Source: CAITSH01 sp964385505 | Lineage (GTDB): Bacteria; Pseudomonadota; Gammaproteobacteria; Burkholderiales; SG8-39 | Direction of reading: 5' to 3' | Length of the DNA stretch: 21,037 nt | Assembly: GCA_964385505.1 (NCBI GenBank) | Contig: CAYLPI010000059.1 | Location: 1-21,037, forward strand | In this document: positions 1-7,591 of the stretch, one piece after another | Position numbering within the stretch: position 1 is the first letter of the stretch | Layout of the letters: every line of letters starts with the position of its first letter | The notes under the pieces: generated by a model | The model's database searches: none | The model's input: the letters and a program-made list of their open reading frames with translations, nothing else | Told to the model about the DNA's origin: nothing | Program-made: the position numbers and the translations under genes

Positions 1-139
1 CTGAGTAGCGCAGGGGACCCCGAAGGGGCGCCATCGGGGGTGTGCTTTCTTTGCTCCCCAACTAAAAAGCAGCGACACCGAACAAGCAGAGAAGAAACGA
101 GCGTTCGCGCGGTTGGCTTCGCGCGAAGCGTAAGCCGCC

Positions 140-478
140 CTAAACGGCCAGCAACTCCACCTCAAACACCAACGTCGCGTTGGGCGGAATCACCCCGCCT
201 GCGCCGCGCGCGCCGTAGCCGAGTTCCGGCGGAATGGTCAGTTTTCGCGTGCCGCCGACCTTCATGCCCTGCACACCCTCGTCCCAGCCGGCGATGACCT
301 GGCAGCCGCCGAGGTGGAATGCGAAGGGGTCGTTGCGGTCCTTGCTCGAGTCGAACTTGGTGCCGTCGGTGAGCCAGCCGGTGTAGTGCACGCTGACCTG
401 GTGGCCGGCGGCGGCCTCTGCGCCGTCGCCAATGACGACGTCTTCGTAGATGAGGCCGCTGGCGGTGGTGGTGGACAT
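140..478 (-). CDS. FKBP-type peptidyl-prolyl cis-trans isomerase
   Basis: A 112-residue single-domain FKBP, an enzyme that catalyses cis-trans isomerisation of Xaa-Pro bonds during protein folding. Visible family signatures are VSVHYTGWLTDGTKFDSS near residues 28-45, a central VIAGWDEGVQGMKVGG stretch and a C-terminal GVIPPNATLVFEVELL strand; the length matches a minimal FKBP domain. No signal peptide or membrane segment is seen, so it should be cytoplasmic. The ATG at 478 is supported by an AAGGA Shine-Dalgarno about 7 bases upstream. It lies 129 bases after the GIY-YIG gene, so it may have its own promoter rather than belong to the upstream unit. The family call is secure; the client proteins are unknown. 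Confidence 0.95.
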   Translation of the reverse strand: MSTTTASGLIYEDVVIGDGAEAAAGHQVSVHYTGWLTDGTKFDSSKDRNDPFAFHLGGCQVIAGWDEGVQGMKVGGTRKLTIPPELGYGARGAGGVIPPNATLVFEVELLAV

Positions 479-607
479 GGAATTCCTTTCAGTGATGCCT
501 GCGCAAGCAGGACGGGGAAAAAGGCAAAGTCGCGAGACTCGGTCAAAGCACCGGTAAAGTCAACCCGCAGCAGCAATCGGGCAGCAATCGGGCAGAATCC
601 TGCCGAA

Positions 608-874
608 TCAGGCCGACATTGCGAGGTAGTGCGCGTAGTCGCGCTTTTCAGCCGCGGTCAATTGCTTGACCGCATGTTCGGCGATGGATGCGCTCGAGCG
701 GTCGGGGTACTCTGCAAAAGCCAGCAGCCGTCGCGGCGGATGCGAGCGCGTGTAGCGCGCGCCGCGTCCGGCGGTATGGGCGGCGTAGCGCGCGCCCACA
801 TCGACGGCGATGCCGGTGTAGATGCTGCCGTCGCGGCACTCGATCAGGTAGAGGAACCAGGTCTTGGCGGCCAT
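608..874 (-). CDS. GIY-YIG nuclease domain protein (UPF0213-like)
   Basis: A protein of about 88 residues consisting of one GIY-YIG domain. The Y-L-I ... Y-T-G pattern at its N-terminus (WFLYLIECRDGSIYTGI), the following arginine-rich helix and a downstream AEHAVKQL helix with the conserved acidic residue match the small stand-alone GIY-YIG proteins of the UPF0213/YhbQ group, whose cellular role is poorly defined. I chose the internal ATG at 874, where the domain begins. An alternative start at 919 would add 15 proline/alanine-rich residues and overlap the end of the upstream dehydrogenase gene. With the 874 start the gap to that gene is 28 bases, consistent with co-transcription. Confidence 0.85.
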   Translation of the reverse strand: MAAKTWFLYLIECRDGSIYTGIAVDVGARYAAHTAGRGARYTRSHPPRRLLAFAEYPDRSSASIAEHAVKQLTAAEKRDYAHYLAMSA

Positions 875-902
875 CGCCGGCGTTGCTGCACGCGGACCGG
901 GC

Positions 903-1658
903 TCAACCGCGCCCGACAAAGGGCATTTTCGTCGCCATGATGGTCATGAACTGTACGTTGGTGGCGAGCGGCAGGTTGGCCATGTGCAATATGGCGTCGC
1001 CAACCTGGTTGACGTCCATCAGCGGTTCGGCGCGGATTTCGCCGTCGGCCTGGGTCACGCCCTTGGCCATGCGTGCGGCCATTTCGGTGGCGGCATTGCC
1101 GATGTCGATCTGCCCGACGGCGATGTCGTATTTGCGGCCGTCGAGGGCCGCGGTCTTGGTCAGGCCGGTGACGGCATGCTTGGTTGCGGTGTAGGCAATC
1201 GAATTGGGACGCGGCGCATGCGCCGATATCGAGCCGTTGTTGATGATGCGGCCGCCGCGCGGGTCCTGCGCCTTCATGGTGCGAAAGGCCTCCTGGATGC
1301 AATAGAACATGCCCGACAGGTTGATATCGACGACGTTTTTCCATTGTTCTATGGTGAGGTCCTCGAGCGCTATGCCGGGGGCGTTGACGCCGGCATTGTT
1401 GAACAGCATGTCGACGCGGCCGAATTTTTTTACCGCAGCGGCGAAGAGTTCCTTCACCGACACCGGGTCGGCGACATTGGTCGGCACGGCCAGCGTGCGT
1501 GCCGCCGCGCCCGATGCGCCGACCACCTCGGCCAGCGGTGCGGGTCGGCGCCCGGCCAGCACCACGCTCCAGCCGCCCTGGAGCAGGGCGAGGGCCGCGG
1601 CCTTGCCTATGCCGGTGCCGGCGCCGGTGACGATGGCGATTCTGCTCGATGAACTCAT
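903..1658 (-). CDS. SDR-family NAD(P)-dependent oxidoreductase
   Basis: A 251-residue classical short-chain dehydrogenase/reductase. The Rossmann cofactor motif TGAGTGIG is at residues 11-18, NNAG at 87-90, the catalytic Ser at about 143, and YxxxK at 156-160 (YTATK). The start is the ATG at 1658, preceded by a GAAGGA Shine-Dalgarno; longer readings in the same frame run into the upstream gene and look non-coding. AGRR after the second strand suggests NADP(H) preference, which is an inference. The substrate cannot be read from the sequence. The gene starts 40 bases after the diguanylate cyclase gene and is followed 28 bases later by the GIY-YIG gene, suggesting one transcript with the upstream molybdenum hydroxylase. 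Confidence 0.93.
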   Translation of the reverse strand: MSSSSRIAIVTGAGTGIGKAAALALLQGGWSVVLAGRRPAPLAEVVGASGAAARTLAVPTNVADPVSVKELFAAAVKKFGRVDMLFNNAGVNAPGIALEDLTIEQWKNVVDINLSGMFYCIQEAFRTMKAQDPRGGRIINNGSISAHAPRPNSIAYTATKHAVTGLTKTAALDGRKYDIAVGQIDIGNAATEMAARMAKGVTQADGEIRAEPLMDVNQVGDAILHMANLPLATNVQFMTIMATKMPFVGRG

Positions 1659-1698
1659 GGTGGGTGTCCTTCGGGTTGTTGTAATGGTGTGAGGAGGC

Positions 1699-3639
1699 TC
1701 AGGCAGTGCGCCAGCAATTGCCGCCGGCGGCCTTGGCCGCGTACATGGCGTCGTCGGCGTGGCGCACCAGGCTGCGCGCGTCGTTCGCATGCAGCGGGTA
1801 AAAGGCAATGCCAATGCACACACCCACCTGCAGGCCGCCCTGCGGCAGTTCGACGGCGCGGCAGGCCGCGGCGATGAGTTTATCGGCAACGCCGCTGGCG
1901 TCGGCGGGGTCCTGGATTTCTTCGAGGATGATGACGAATTCGTCGCCGCCGACGCGCGCCAGCGTGTCGGCACTGCGCAGGCAGTCGGCGAGGCGGGTGG
2001 AGATGGCCCTCAGCATCTGGTCGCCGACCGGGTGGCCGTAGGTGTCGTTGATGGCCTTGAAGCGGTCGAGGTCAGCGAGCATCACCGCGATGCTGCGCCC
2101 GGAACGCTTGGCGCGGGCAAGGGCCTGGTCAAGGCGGTCATCAAGCAGCGCGCGGTTGGGCAGGCCGGTGAGCGGGTCGTGCTGCGCCATGTATTCGAGT
2201 TCTTTTTCCTTGGCGCGCAACTCGGTATTGGCGAGTTCGAGTTCGCGCGTACGCGCGGTGACGCGCTCCTCCAACCCCTGCTCTTTTGAGCGCAAGGCCT
2301 CGACCATGGCGTGCTCGGCGGCAACGGCCTCGCGCCGCATGGTCTGGATGCGTTCGGCCATCGCCGCAGACAGCAGCAGGGTCACCAGCGCCAGTGCGGC
2401 CTGGATGGCGTGGGAGGTGACTGCGGTGGTGGCAATCAAGTCGAGGTTGCGCAGCGCCTGCGTCAGGGTGCCGAGCAGCAGCACCGACCACGCAATGACG
2501 AAATAGTGCGCGCCCGGATGTGCGTCACCTGGGCTGCGACTGGAGCGGCAGACGCTGCCGGCATAGATGGCGACGCAGCAAAAGACGAGGCCGTTAAGGC
2601 CGGTAATCAGGGCGGCGAAGCGAAAATCGAACACGAGCGGCATGATGGCGGCGAGCGCAAACACCCCCGTCAGCGCCAGCAGCAGCCGGTCAAGGCGCGG
2701 GTGTTCACGCGGCGTTTCGAGGAACAGCCGGGTAAAGTAGGCGCCGCAAATCCCCGCTATGGCCAGCGCCGATGGCTGGGCGATATCGCCCCATCCCGGC
2801 CAGTTCGGCCACACGAACTGGTTGCCAAGGCCGTTCAGCGCGAGCATGCCGGTGGCGGTTGCGGCGACAAAACCGACATAGGCGAGGAACACCGGGTCGC
2901 GCATCGCGAAATACAGCAACAGGTTGTAGAAAAACAGCGCCAGCATCGCGCCGTAAAAAATGCCCAGCAGGGCATACGCCCTCTGGTCGTGGGCATCGAG
3001 CGTGTCCGGTTGCCACAAGGTCAGCGGCACGGTCAGGTTGCCCGAGGATGCGACGCGGATATACACCGTCTGCGTTTGCCCGGGCGACAGCATGATCGGG
3101 AACACCAGGTTGCGGTGCGGGTAAGGACGCGATGAGAACGGCTGCAAGTCCCCGGCCGTCTGCTCGGCATGGCCAGCGCCGGGGCGCGGCGTGAATACCT
3201 CCACCCGGTCGAGTGAGGGATGGCCCACTTCGAGCAGCCAGCGCGGCGGGCCGTCGGCGGCGAGCGCGATCGGCAGCGCCAGCCAGTAGGCCGAGCGCGA
3301 AAAGCCGAAGTTGGGTGTGGTGTCGTGCGTCGAGCCGGCACGAAAGCGTTCCCGCATTGCCGGCGCGGTGATGTCCTGGATGCGCAGCCGACCCGACGGG
3401 TCTTCGAGGTACGCGGCCTTGGCCGATGCCGGAAAGGCGTGGGCGACGTTGTTGAGCAGCAACGGGCTGTCGCTGCCGTGGACCGAGGCCTGTACGGCGG
3501 CGGCGAGCAGTGCCGCCGCCAGCACCATCAGGCCTGCCCAGTAGAGTGCGCGCCGGTGCAACGCCGACCGGCGCGGGTCGGGCGCCGGCGCGGGGGGTGG
3601 CGCAGCGCGGATGCTCAGGTTTGGCAACGTTGTGTGCAA
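1699..3639 (-). CDS. Diguanylate cyclase with 7TM-DISM sensor module
   Basis: A 646-residue membrane protein that should make cyclic di-GMP from GTP. An N-terminal signal anchor (about residues 31-50) precedes a periplasmic domain (60-215) of the 7TMR-DISMED2 type, then about seven membrane helices (222-430), a coiled-coil linker (430-485) and a GGDEF domain (487-646). The active-site GGDEF is intact at 564-568, and an RxxD product-inhibition site (RSAD, 555-558) sits exactly five residues before it. Activity with feedback inhibition is therefore expected. The start is read as TTG at 3639, 22 bases after the upstream stop; no ATG precedes the signal anchor and the Shine-Dalgarno is weak, so the exact start is uncertain. 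The ligand of the sensor domain is unknown. Confidence 0.92.
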   Translation of the reverse strand: MHTTLPNLSIRAAPPPAPAPDPRRSALHRRALYWAGLMVLAAALLAAAVQASVHGSDSPLLLNNVAHAFPASAKAAYLEDPSGRLRIQDITAPAMRERFRAGSTHDTTPNFGFSRSAYWLALPIALAADGPPRWLLEVGHPSLDRVEVFTPRPGAGHAEQTAGDLQPFSSRPYPHRNLVFPIMLSPGQTQTVYIRVASSGNLTVPLTLWQPDTLDAHDQRAYALLGIFYGAMLALFFYNLLLYFAMRDPVFLAYVGFVAATATGMLALNGLGNQFVWPNWPGWGDIAQPSALAIAGICGAYFTRLFLETPREHPRLDRLLLALTGVFALAAIMPLVFDFRFAALITGLNGLVFCCVAIYAGSVCRSSRSPGDAHPGAHYFVIAWSVLLLGTLTQALRNLDLIATTAVTSHAIQAALALVTLLLSAAMAERIQTMRREAVAAEHAMVEALRSKEQGLEERVTARTRELELANTELRAKEKELEYMAQHDPLTGLPNRALLDDRLDQALARAKRSGRSIAVMLADLDRFKAINDTYGHPVGDQMLRAISTRLADCLRSADTLARVGGDEFVIILEEIQDPADASGVADKLIAAACRAVELPQGGLQVGVCIGIAFYPLHANDARSLVRHADDAMYAAKAAGGNCWRTA

Positions 3640-3661
3640 ACTCGGTGGCCGCGCGGGCCGG

Positions 3662-5956
3662 TCAGGGCCGGGTCGCGCCGCCCAGCGCGCGCCACAGCTT
3701 GTCGGGGGTGACCGGCATGTCGATCTGCGACACGCCGCGCGGGCGCACTGCGTTCAGGATGGCATTCATCACCGTCGGCAGCGACCCGGAGGTGCCCGAC
3801 TCACCGACGCCCTTGGCGCCAAGGGCGTTGGTCTTGGTCGGGACGTTGTGTTCGTCGCAGCGGATGGTGCGCATCCAGTCGGCGCGCGGCATGGTGTAGT
3901 CAAGAAAACTCGCCGTCAGCAGCTGGCCGGTCTGGGCGTCGTAGACGGCCTCCTCGCCCAGCACCTGCCCGACGCCCTGCATCACGCCGCCGTGCACCTG
4001 GCCTTCGATGCTGCTGTGGTCAATGGCGGCGCCGACATCATCGACCGTGGTGTAGGCGAGGATGTCAGTCACGCCCGTATGCGGGTCGATCTCGACCTCG
4101 GCGATGTGGCAACCGTTGGGGAAGGTGGCACCATAGGTGCCCTCGGCGCCGCAATTGAGCGGGTGGATGCCTCCCGCGGCCGGCGCGAGCCGTAGCGCCA
4201 GCTCGAGCAGGCCGATGCTGTTTGCCCCGGCGTGAAAGCGGCCGTCGCGGTATTCGACCGCGGCCGCGCCGAGCGTGCCCGCGGCGTGCGGTGTCGCGGT
4301 ATCGATTATTTTTTGCGCCAGCAGTTTGAGCGCGCTGCCGGCGCCGTAGAGCGAACGCGAACCGCCGGTGCCGTTGCCGATGAGGACCGTATCCGGATCG
4401 CCTTCGTGCAGGCTGACGCGGGCGGCGTCGGCGGGTGCCAGTGCCAGCGCGTCGGTGACGATGCCGGTGAAAGTCGTTTCATGCCCCTGGCCGTTGGATT
4501 GGGACACGGCATAGACATGCATGTCGCCTTTGCCGTCAAAGCGCGCGCTGACCTGGTCCTTGGGCGACCAGCCGGCGCCGCTGATTTCAAGAAAGGTGGC
4601 GATGCCGATGCCGCGCAACAGGCCTTTTTGCTCCGATTCTTTGCGGCGCGACGCAAAGCCCTTCCAGTCGGCGATGCCGAGCGCCTTGTCCATCACTGCC
4701 GCGAACTCGCCGCAATCATAGACGGTGCCGTTGGCTGTCTTGTAGGGCATGGCCTCTGCCGGCACCATGTTGCGGCGGCGTAGTTCGACCGGGTCGAAGC
4801 CGTGTTCATGCGCCGCCTTGTCCACCAGCATCTCGATGGCGCAGGCGATGTCGGGGCGGCCGGCGCCGCGGTACGACGAAACCTGCGCCGCGTTGCTGTA
4901 GGCGACGCGGCAGTGGCCGTACATCGCCGCGATGCGGTACACGCCGCCCATGGTGATGCACAGGCTGCGGCTGCCTATCATGGTGCCAAAGGGCGTGGCG
5001 TAGGCGCCGATGTCGGCATGGTGGTTCCAGCGGACGGCAAGGAAGTTGCCCTCCTTGTCGAGGGCGATCTCGCCGTTGAGCGACAGCGAGCGGCCGTGGT
5101 TTTCGGACAGGAACAGCTCCGAGCGCATCGCCACCCACTTCACCGGCCGCGCCAGCAGTTTTGCCGCCAGCATCACGGCGATGTGTTCGGGGTAAATGTG
5201 GCTGCGCAGGCCGAAGCTGCCGCCGACATCGCCGGTGACGACGCGAATCGCCGATTCGGCCATGCCGGTGACCTGGGCGATATGCGAGCGCATGCCGGTC
5301 ATGCCCTGGCTCGGCGTGTGCACGGTGACGGCGCCGTCCCGCCATTCGGCCAGAAAGGCGCGCAATTCCATCGGCGCGCCGGCAACGCGCTGGCTGTCGA
5401 AGGTGACTTTGCTGCGCAGGCTGGCGCGCGCGAAGGCGGCATCCACCGCGACGGCGTCGCCCGACTCGAATTCGAAGGCGATGTTGCCCGGCGCTTCGGC
5501 GTGCAGTTGCGGCGCGCCGGCGCGTGTGGCCGCGGCAAAGCCGATGGCGGCGGGCAGGTCGTAGTAGTCCATGACGATGGCCTCGGCCGCATCCTGCGCC
5601 TGCGCCACGCTGTCGGCGACCACCAGGGCCACCGGTTGTCCGACAAAATGCACGCGATCGCGCGCCAGCGCAGGCCAGAACGGTTTTTTGATTTTTTGTC
5701 CGCCCTTGCCCTCAAAGGGCACGCCGCCGGGCATCGAGTGCCAGCCCGCCGCATCGACATCGGCGGCGGTAAGTACGGCATGCACGCCCGGCATGGTGAG
5801 CGCCTGCCTCGTGTCAATGGCGGTGATGGCGGCATGCGGCCGGTCGGCGCGAAGCACCACGGCGTGCAGTTGTCCGGGCAGGTTGGTGTCGGCGGTGTAG
5901 TGACCGCTGCCCGAGAGCAGGCGTGCGTCTTCGCGGCGGAGCGTGGTTCGGGTCAT
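3662..5956 (-). CDS. Xanthine dehydrogenase-family molybdopterin-binding subunit (form II CoxL-like)
   Basis: A 764-residue large subunit of the molybdenum hydroxylase superfamily, which includes xanthine, aldehyde and CO dehydrogenases. Visible motifs are GDVGGSFG at 242-249, the active-site loop SYRGAGR at 361-367, and the GAKGVGESG segment near 713-721 holding the catalytic Glu at 719. The loop has the AYRGAGR-like form of CoxL form II and not the AYXCSFR loop of true aerobic CO dehydrogenase, so oxidation of CO is unlikely and the substrate is unknown. The usual FAD (CoxM) and 2Fe-2S (CoxS) subunits are not encoded beside it. It is the first gene of the minus-strand unit, with a 425-base leader holding an AT-rich repeat upstream. 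Confidence 0.93.
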   Translation of the reverse strand: MTRTTLRREDARLLSGSGHYTADTNLPGQLHAVVLRADRPHAAITAIDTRQALTMPGVHAVLTAADVDAAGWHSMPGGVPFEGKGGQKIKKPFWPALARDRVHFVGQPVALVVADSVAQAQDAAEAIVMDYYDLPAAIGFAAATRAGAPQLHAEAPGNIAFEFESGDAVAVDAAFARASLRSKVTFDSQRVAGAPMELRAFLAEWRDGAVTVHTPSQGMTGMRSHIAQVTGMAESAIRVVTGDVGGSFGLRSHIYPEHIAVMLAAKLLARPVKWVAMRSELFLSENHGRSLSLNGEIALDKEGNFLAVRWNHHADIGAYATPFGTMIGSRSLCITMGGVYRIAAMYGHCRVAYSNAAQVSSYRGAGRPDIACAIEMLVDKAAHEHGFDPVELRRRNMVPAEAMPYKTANGTVYDCGEFAAVMDKALGIADWKGFASRRKESEQKGLLRGIGIATFLEISGAGWSPKDQVSARFDGKGDMHVYAVSQSNGQGHETTFTGIVTDALALAPADAARVSLHEGDPDTVLIGNGTGGSRSLYGAGSALKLLAQKIIDTATPHAAGTLGAAAVEYRDGRFHAGANSIGLLELALRLAPAAGGIHPLNCGAEGTYGATFPNGCHIAEVEIDPHTGVTDILAYTTVDDVGAAIDHSSIEGQVHGGVMQGVGQVLGEEAVYDAQTGQLLTASFLDYTMPRADWMRTIRCDEHNVPTKTNALGAKGVGESGTSGSLPTVMNAILNAVRPRGVSQIDMPVTPDKLWRALGGATRP

Positions 5957-6027
5957 GGATGGCTGCTTCTGTCGTGTGGGTCGGCGATGGTGTGGGTTGG
6001 CACGAAGCGGGGTGGCCCGCCGTTTCG

Positions 6028-6091
6028 TACATTTTTAAATTTGTAAATTTCTACATTCGTACATTCATACATTTGTACATTTGCACATCAG
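6028..6091. repeat. 8-bp tandem repeat, consensus TACATTTG (8 units)
   Basis: Eight consecutive 8-base units fill this stretch without a gap: TACATTTT, TAAATTTG, TAAATTTC, TACATTCG, TACATTCA, TACATTTG, TACATTTG, CACATCAG. The consensus TACATTTG is AT-rich in an otherwise GC-rich region. The period is not a multiple of three, and the block lies between two divergent genes, so it is unlikely to be coding. It could be a variable promoter spacer, a protein-binding array or simply slippage-prone DNA; the sequence does not decide. Confidence 0.85.
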
Positions 6092-6135
6092 GCCGCATTT
6101 TAACGTTAATGACGGAAAACCTTGCCGGTTGCCGT

Positions 6136-6157
6136 CAATAGACCTAACGGCCTATTG
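6136..6157. other. Inverted repeat in the leader
   Basis: The arms CAATAGACC and GGCCTATTG pair over nine positions with one A/C mismatch around a TAAC loop. It has no T-run directly after it, so it is not a textbook terminator. It may be an operator or a transcript hairpin in the leader of the kinase gene. Confidence 0.35.
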
Positions 6158-6381
6158 AGCCGGTGCCGGTATCGGTATAAAAAAGGGGCCTCATCGCAAG
6201 GCCGGGTTCGCAGCGCTGCAACAGCCGTCCGAGTGCGCTGATCGTTTGATAATTTGCACCACGTAAGCCGCCACCGGGTACGCGCCTGCGCCTGCTGCGC
6301 CAAATACCCGGCTTCACCTCCCTTTTCGGCGCCAGCTGTTCCGGCTGCACGGGAGCAACCCAACCCGGAGTCTTGCAAGCG

Positions 6382-7266
6382 ATGAAATCCCTGCCGAACA
6401 AGCCCTCGTTTCGCACCGCGGTCCACGTCCCGGACCAGGTGGTGCTGATGCGCGACTGCATCCGGCCGCAGCAGCGGACGCCGTCCGGGGTGGGCAGCGC
6501 CGCCGCTGAAGCCGCGCTGGAGTTGCGCGTGCAGGAACGCACGCAGGACCTGCGCCTGGCGATGGAGGAGCTCGAATCGTTCAGTCAGTCGGTGTCGCAC
6601 GACCTGCGCGCGCCGCTACGGGCGATACGCGGTTTTGCCGCCATTCTGATAGAGGAGCACGGCGCTGTGCTGCAGCCTGAAGCGCGCGACCTGGTCGGGC
6701 GCATGTCCGCCGCCGCAGGTCGGATCGATGCGCTGTCCGAGGGCCTGCTCGCCCTCGCCAGCTCGGGGCGGGCGCGGCTGCGCCGGACCAAGATCAGCCT
6801 GTCGGATGTGGCGACCACCGTTGCCGCCGAGTTGCGCGAATCGCAGCCGGAGCGCAATGTCGTGGTGGCGATTCAACCGGATATGCTGGCCAACGCCGAC
6901 GCGGTGCTGATGCGCAACGTGCTGCAGAACCTGCTTGGCAATGCCTGGAAATACAGCGCGAAAGCCCCGCGTGCGACCATCACCTTTGTCCGCCGCGCAT
7001 TTGACGCTGAACTGGTTTATGCGGTGGGTGACAACGGCGCCGGATTCGACATGGCCCACGCCGGCCGGCTGTTTCAGTCTTTCGAGCGCGTGCACTCGGT
7101 GTCCGAGTTCGAGGGCACCGGCCTCGGCCTGGTGACGGTGCGGCGCATCATCGAGCGCCACGGCGGGCGCATCTGGGTCGAGGCGCAACCGGGACGAGGC
7201 GCGACGTTTCTCTTCACTCTTGGCGAACAGACGGAGGCCCGTCAGGGCCAGTACTGCAACGATTGA
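6382..7266 (+). CDS. Soluble sensor histidine kinase (HisKA-HATPase only)
   Basis: A 294-residue histidine kinase without membrane segments or a recognisable sensory domain. A short coiled stretch (residues 44-66, with VQERTQDLRLAMEEL) leads into the HisKA H-box SHDLRAPLR with phospho-acceptor His73. The HATPase domain follows: N-box NLLGNAWKYS (183-192), DNGAGFD (217-223) and GTGLGL (245-250). This matches the phytochrome-like/CYO kinase group, which usually carries PAS or GAF input domains here absent. ATG 6382 is preferred because CCGGAG lies at a workable distance; a TTG at 6373 would sit almost on that site. It precedes the response regulator at 7592, its likely partner. The signal is unknown. 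Confidence 0.9.
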   Translation: MKSLPNKPSFRTAVHVPDQVVLMRDCIRPQQRTPSGVGSAAAEAALELRVQERTQDLRLAMEELESFSQSVSHDLRAPLRAIRGFAAILIEEHGAVLQPEARDLVGRMSAAAGRIDALSEGLLALASSGRARLRRTKISLSDVATTVAAELRESQPERNVVVAIQPDMLANADAVLMRNVLQNLLGNAWKYSAKAPRATITFVRRAFDAELVYAVGDNGAGFDMAHAGRLFQSFERVHSVSEFEGTGLGLVTVRRIIERHGGRIWVEAQPGRGATFLFTLGEQTEARQGQYCND

Positions 7267-7357
7267 GCGCCCCCCGGTCGGCCCGCGCCGGTGCAGGTGT
7301 CGAAATCGTGACTAGGCCAAAAGGCATAGTGCCTCCGTGATAATGTCAGGCTAGACT

Positions 7358-7384
7358 CAAGCATCCTTTTTTGGCAGATGCTTG
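7358..7384. other. Perfect 8-bp inverted repeat, possible hairpin
   Basis: The arms CAAGCATC (7358-7365) and GATGCTTG (7377-7384) are perfectly complementary around an 11-base loop that contains the run of T residues. It lies 91 bases after the kinase stop codon. The T-run is in the loop and not after the stem, so it does not fit a standard intrinsic terminator; an operator or attenuator-like hairpin is equally possible. Confidence 0.5.
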
Positions 7385-7455
7385 TTGTTGAAAATTCTGA
7401 TGTATCGCCCTCAACTTCCGTGTTCAGCCGCCGCCGCCTCGCCGGGCTTGGATGC

Positions 7456-7500
7456 GTCGTACACGTTGCACTCATCGCACACATTTCATATATTGCACAC
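7456..7500. repeat. Degenerate 9-bp tandem repeat (5 units)
   Basis: Five adjacent 9-base units can be read: GTCGTACAC, GTTGCACTC, ATCGCACAC, ATTTCATAT, ATTGCACAC. The consensus is about ATTGCACAC. The block is richer in A/T than its surroundings and resembles in composition the octamer array at 6028-6091, though its period differs. It lies 92 bases upstream of the response regulator start. Confidence 0.6.
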
Positions 7501-7528
7501 GAGGCCGTTTGGCATGGTCGCCGCCCCG

Positions 7529-7546
7529 GTCGCGCGCGCGCGCGAC
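7529..7546. repeat. Alternating (CG)7 tract within an 18-bp palindrome
   Basis: GTCGCGCGCGCGCGCGAC is a perfect palindrome with seven CG dinucleotides at its centre, 45 bases before the response regulator ATG. Alternating CG of this length can adopt the Z form under negative supercoiling; whether it does so here is inference. Confidence 0.6.
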
Positions 7547-7591
7547 GCTGAACGCAGGCGTTACCTGCACTACGCTTAAGGGCAGACCGAG

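Larger units (their letters stand above)
5957..6381. promoter_or_regulatory. Divergent intergenic leader (hydroxylase gene / histidine kinase gene)
   Basis: This 425-base gap separates the minus-strand CoxL-like gene from the plus-strand histidine kinase, so it must hold promoters for both. It is markedly more AT-rich than its surroundings between about 6028 and 6110. It contains an eight-unit tandem octamer (6028-6091), a perfect palindrome TTAACGTTAA at 6100-6109 and an inverted repeat at 6136-6157. No convincing gene was found in it. I could not assign -35/-10 boxes with confidence. Confidence 0.5.
7267..7591. promoter_or_regulatory. Intergenic leader of the response regulator gene
   Basis: This 325-base gap between the kinase and regulator genes is unusually structured. 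It holds a small inverted repeat AGGCA-TAG-TGCCT near 7322-7334, a hairpin at 7358-7384, a five-unit degenerate 9-bp repeat at 7456-7500, an alternating CG tract at 7529-7546 and a small GCAGG/CCTGC stem at 7554-7568. The length and structure suggest the regulator has its own promoter and is not simply translated from a kinase transcript. No gene was found in it. Confidence 0.5.

Noticed and set aside
1..139. A gene end at the left edge
   Set aside because: No frame in these bases shows a recognisable protein motif; nothing supportable was seen.
571..595. 11-bp repeat GCAGCAATCGG (two copies) between the FKBP and GIY-YIG genes
   Set aside because: Only two copies and no other signal; likely a small chance duplication.
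3662..5956. True aerobic CO dehydrogenase (form I CoxL)
   Set aside because: The active-site loop is SYRGAGR and lacks the AYXCSFR motif, and coxM/coxS are absent nearby.
6028..6091. CRISPR array
   Set aside because: Units are only 8 bases and have no spacers; it is a simple tandem repeat.
7358..7384. Intrinsic terminator of the histidine kinase gene
   Set aside because: The T-run is in the loop and not after the stem, and the stem is not GC-rich.
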